DNA from: CAZSAT01 sp964604675 | GTDB lineage: Bacteria > Myxococcota_A > UBA796 > CAJQPC01 | Assembly: GCA_964604675.1 (NCBI GenBank) | Contig: CAZSAT010000153.1 | Span: forward strand, 1 to 15,640 | Direction of reading: 5' to 3' | DNA length: 15,640 nucleotides | Shown here: positions 13,491 to 15,640 of the stretch, in pieces | Layout of the letters: every line of letters begins with the position of its first letter | How positions within the stretch are numbered: the first letter of the stretch is position 1 | Made by a program: the position numbers and the translations under genes | Notes under the pieces: model-generated | What the model was told of the DNA's origin: nothing | Database searches by the model: none | The model's input: the letters and a program-made list of their open reading frames with translations, nothing else

Positions 13491-15640
13491 TCAGGGCACC
13501 AACAGCACCGAGCCGCGCGCGGGCACGGTCACGCTCAAGCTGTCGCCGGACCAGCTCACGGTGCCGCCGTTGACCACGTCGGTCCACGTCCCGGACTCCG
13601 GCAGCCCTGCCCAGCTCGCTCCGTTCTGGAGCGTGGTGTCGTCCCAGCCGAGGTTCACCGCCGCGAGCATGCCCTCGCCCTCGTGCACGCGGGTCCAGGC
13701 CCACGCGTCGTCCGCCTCCCACCAAACCGTGCGCTCGCCGACCGCCAGCTGGGGATGATCGCGGCGCGCCTGCCCGAGCGCCTGCACGTGCGTGAGCAGG
13801 TCCTGCTCCCAGCTCGACAGCTCGTCCCCGAAGCGCATCAACTGGCGGTTGTCCGGATCGTAGTGCCCGGGCAGCCCGAACTCGTCGCCGTAGTAGACCA
13901 GCGGCAGGCCCTCGTGGGTCATCAACCAGGTCCAGGCCATCGCCATCTGGTCGTAGGGGTCCTCCCAGTCGGGACTGGGCGCCTCGTAGAGCGCACCGGA
14001 TGGGCACTCTCCGTGCTCGCCCTCCCAAGCCACCGAGATGGACCGCTCCACGTCGTGGTTCCCGAAGAAGGTGGACATCACCGCTCCGTCGAAGCTGCTG
14101 GTGCTGTCCTGGAAGCTGGCCTCCAGGTCGGCCAGGGTGCTGTCGCCGGTGAGGAACACGCTCCGAAGCGTGAAGTAGAGCGGGAAGTCGAACTGGGCGT
14201 CGAGCTCGGCGTCCGAGATGTAGGAGGCGATCAGGCCGCGGTCGCCGTCGAAGGTCTCCCCGACCGTGTAGAAGTCCTCGTCGCCGCCGGCTGCGCGGTG
14301 TTCGATGCGCTGCCGCACCAGGCCCTGCAGGCTCGCGTGGGTGCTGTGGGGCATGTGCTTCACCGCGTCGACGCGAAAGCCGTCCAGCTCCCAGGCCAGC
14401 GCGAAGTCCACCGCATCGTCGACCATCGCATACAAGGCCTCGGGCTGGTCGTAGGCCACGTCCGGGAGGAAGGTGTCGAACCAGCAGGTCTCCGGGATGT
14501 CGTCCCAGTTGTTGGCGTCGTCGCAGAGGGCCGGCTCCGCCGCGAACCAGTCGGGGTGCTCGTCGAGGTAGGGGTGGTCCTGGTGGACGTGGTTGCCGAC
14601 CCAGTCCACGAGCACGCGCATGTTGCGCGCGTGGGCGCCGTCGATCAGCTCGCGCAGGACCGCGGCGTCGCCGAAGTGCTCCTCGAGCTCCACCGAGCTC
14701 GAAGGCCAGTAGCCGTGGTAGCCGGTGAAGCTGGTGTTGCAGTCCCAGCCCCAGCTTCCCGATGCGTTGTCCACGGGCGCCGTGAGCCAGATGGCGGTGA
14801 CGCCCAGCTCGTCCAGGTAGTCGAGGCGGTCGATCACCCCTTGCCAGTCACCGCCGGCGTAGTCCGCCAGCGCGTACTCGGCGCCTTCGGAGCCGTCGTT
14901 CTGCGGGTCGCCGTTCTCGAACCGGTCGACGAACACGTAGTACATGAGGCCCGTCTCCCAGCTCCGGCCGTCGAGCCAGAAGGGCACGGTCACCGGCTCG
15001 GTGTGCTGGCCGTCGGTGTCGGTGGCCGTGAGGGTGAGCACGTGGCGCCCCGCCTCGAGGCCCGAGAGCTCCACCGCCAGGCTGTCGCCCACCACCGCGC
15101 CGTCGAGCTCGACGGTCGCGCTCTCGAGCTCGGCGAGCGCCGAGGAAGCGAGGAAGTGTGCGCTCACCGCGATCGCTCCCGCGTCCCGGTCGATGTCGAC
15201 GCGATCGAGGGACAGCGCCGGTTCGCTGCAGTCCTCGACCACCAACAGGCTGTTGCAGGCGTTGGCGCCCGGGCTGCAGTCGTCCCACGCGCCCGCATCG
15301 TAGCCGGCATCGCAGTGCACGAGCTCGGCGTCGGGATCGCAGATCCAGCGGTGCTCGCCGGTCTTCTCCACGAACTTGTAGGGGTACACCCCTGGCTCGA
15401 GGTCGAGCGCGATCTCGAAGACGCCGTCCTCGATCTGCTCCATCTCGTCGGCGTCCACGTCCCAGTCGTTCCACGAGCCGGCCACCGCCACCATCTGCAC
15501 GCTGTCGGCGGCCTCGTGGCGCAGCGTTCCACAGGTGCGCTGCAAGAGCCGTTCGGGGGCGAGGGCAGTGTCGTTGCCGCTGGTGCGCCCGGCGTCGGAG
15601 TCCGTAGCGGTCTTGCAGGCGAACACGAGAAGCAGCGTCA
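13491..15640 (-). CDS. Secreted GH13 alpha-amylase-type lipoprotein, 5' end cut by window
   Basis: At least 716 residues, open to the right edge. The first in-frame start inside the window is a GTG at 15626 (MFACKTATD), but the frame continues as TLLLVFAC to the edge, so the true start probably lies one base beyond, giving another short lipoprotein leader. Numbering from 15626: residues about 35-135 form a CBM48-like E-set domain (AGSWNDWD, EPGVYPYKFV), and about 136-215 an Ig-like domain. The GH13 catalytic barrel follows. Its conserved regions are DWVGNH (341-346), GFRVDAVKH (416-424, nucleophile Asp420), VGETF (Glu457 acid/base) and GNHD (Asp525). A beta-sandwich end (SLSVTVPARGSVLLVP) closes it. 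GH13 enzymes cleave or rearrange alpha-glucans such as starch and glycogen. All catalytic residues are present, so it should be active at the cell envelope. Exact specificity is not readable. Confidence 0.93.
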   Translation of the reverse strand, partial: TLLLVFACKTATDSDAGRTSGNDTALAPERLLQRTCGTLRHEAADSVQMVAVAGSWNDWDVDADEMEQIEDGVFEIALDLEPGVYPYKFVEKTGEHRWICDPDAELVHCDAGYDAGAWDDCSPGANACNSLLVVEDCSEPALSLDRVDIDRDAGAIAVSAHFLASSALAELESATVELDGAVVGDSLAVELSGLEAGRHVLTLTATDTDGQHTEPVTVPFWLDGRSWETGLMYYVFVDRFENGDPQNDGSEGAEYALADYAGGDWQGVIDRLDYLDELGVTAIWLTAPVDNASGSWGWDCNTSFTGYHGYWPSSSVELEEHFGDAAVLRELIDGAHARNMRVLVDWVGNHVHQDHPYLDEHPDWFAAEPALCDDANNWDDIPETCWFDTFLPDVAYDQPEALYAMVDDAVDFALAWELDGFRVDAVKHMPHSTHASLQGLVRQRIEHRAAGGDEDFYTVGETFDGDRGLIASYISDAELDAQFDFPLYFTLRSVFLTGDSTLADLEASFQDSTSSFDGAVMSTFFGNHDVERSISVAWEGEHGECPSGALYEAPSPDWEDPYDQMAMAWTWLMTHEGLPLVYYGDEFGLPGHYDPDNRQLMRFGDELSSWEQDLLTHVQALGQARRDHPQLAVGERTVWWEADDAWAWTRVHEGEGMLAAVNLGWDDTTLQNGASWAGLPESGTWTDVVNGGTVSWSGDSLSVTVPARGSVLLVP

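Noticed and set aside
12169..14028. A 619-codon minus-strand open frame crossing three plus-strand genes and entering the amylase gene in another frame
   Set aside because: It spans a convergent junction and is antisense or out of frame to four genes with independent evidence; no domain seen.
1..15640. CRISPR arrays, tRNA or rRNA genes, transposases, attachment sites or origins
   Set aside because: No regularly spaced direct repeats, no tRNA-like cloverleaf or rRNA motifs, and no transposase or integrase motifs (DDE, Tyr recombinase) were seen on either strand; base composition is even across the window.

Overview
The window is uniformly high-GC bacterial DNA that is almost entirely coding. 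It has no rRNA, tRNA, CRISPR array or insertion sequence that I can see. It looks like a chromosomal segment of a delta-type Gram-negative, most likely Myxococcota. The reasons are a surA-pdxA type start, an N-terminally extended HflX, many lipoproteins with Asp/Thr/Gly-rich linkers, an outer-membrane FadL-type porin, and one protein ending in a Gly-Cys / hydrophobic / poly-Arg tail like the MYXO-CTERM sorting signal. The taxonomy is inference.

Layout. (1) 1-1150, plus strand: the 3' end of a SurA/PpiC-type peptidyl-prolyl isomerase runs by a 4-nt overlap into pdxA. (2) About 1164-1186: a GC hairpin separates convergent pdxA from the next block. (3) 9420 down to 1202, minus strand: thirteen co-directional genes with overlaps or very small gaps. 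In transcription order they are a DUF4345 membrane protein, a YqiA-like hydrolase, a VOC protein, a beta-helix lipoprotein, a small secreted protein, a DUF423 membrane protein, two overlapping paralogous lipoproteins, hflX, and four lipoproteins. Those last four are all diverged copies of one family with four conserved cysteines. (4) 9458-13482, plus strand: a FadL/OmpP1-like porin, a 596-residue protein that reads as a two-domain BPI-like (TULIP) lipid-binding protein with a C-terminal sorting signal, a Cys-containing lipoprotein, and a DUF1450-like small Cys protein overlapping it by 4 nt. (5) 13491-15640, minus strand: a secreted GH13 alpha-amylase lipoprotein, convergent with block 4 and cut at its 5' end by the window edge.

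The housekeeping genes (surA-like, pdxA, hflX, DUF423, DUF4345) sit among an unusual density of envelope proteins: nine predicted lipoproteins in 15.6 kb. Two observations stand out. First, the FadL-like porin followed by a predicted surface-anchored BPI-like protein suggests an envelope lipid capture and uptake pair. Second, six of the lipoproteins appear to have extremely short leaders of 6-9 residues before the lipid-accepting Cys; in one case an in-frame stop four codons upstream excludes a longer start. All functional statements rest on reading motifs by eye; no database search was run.
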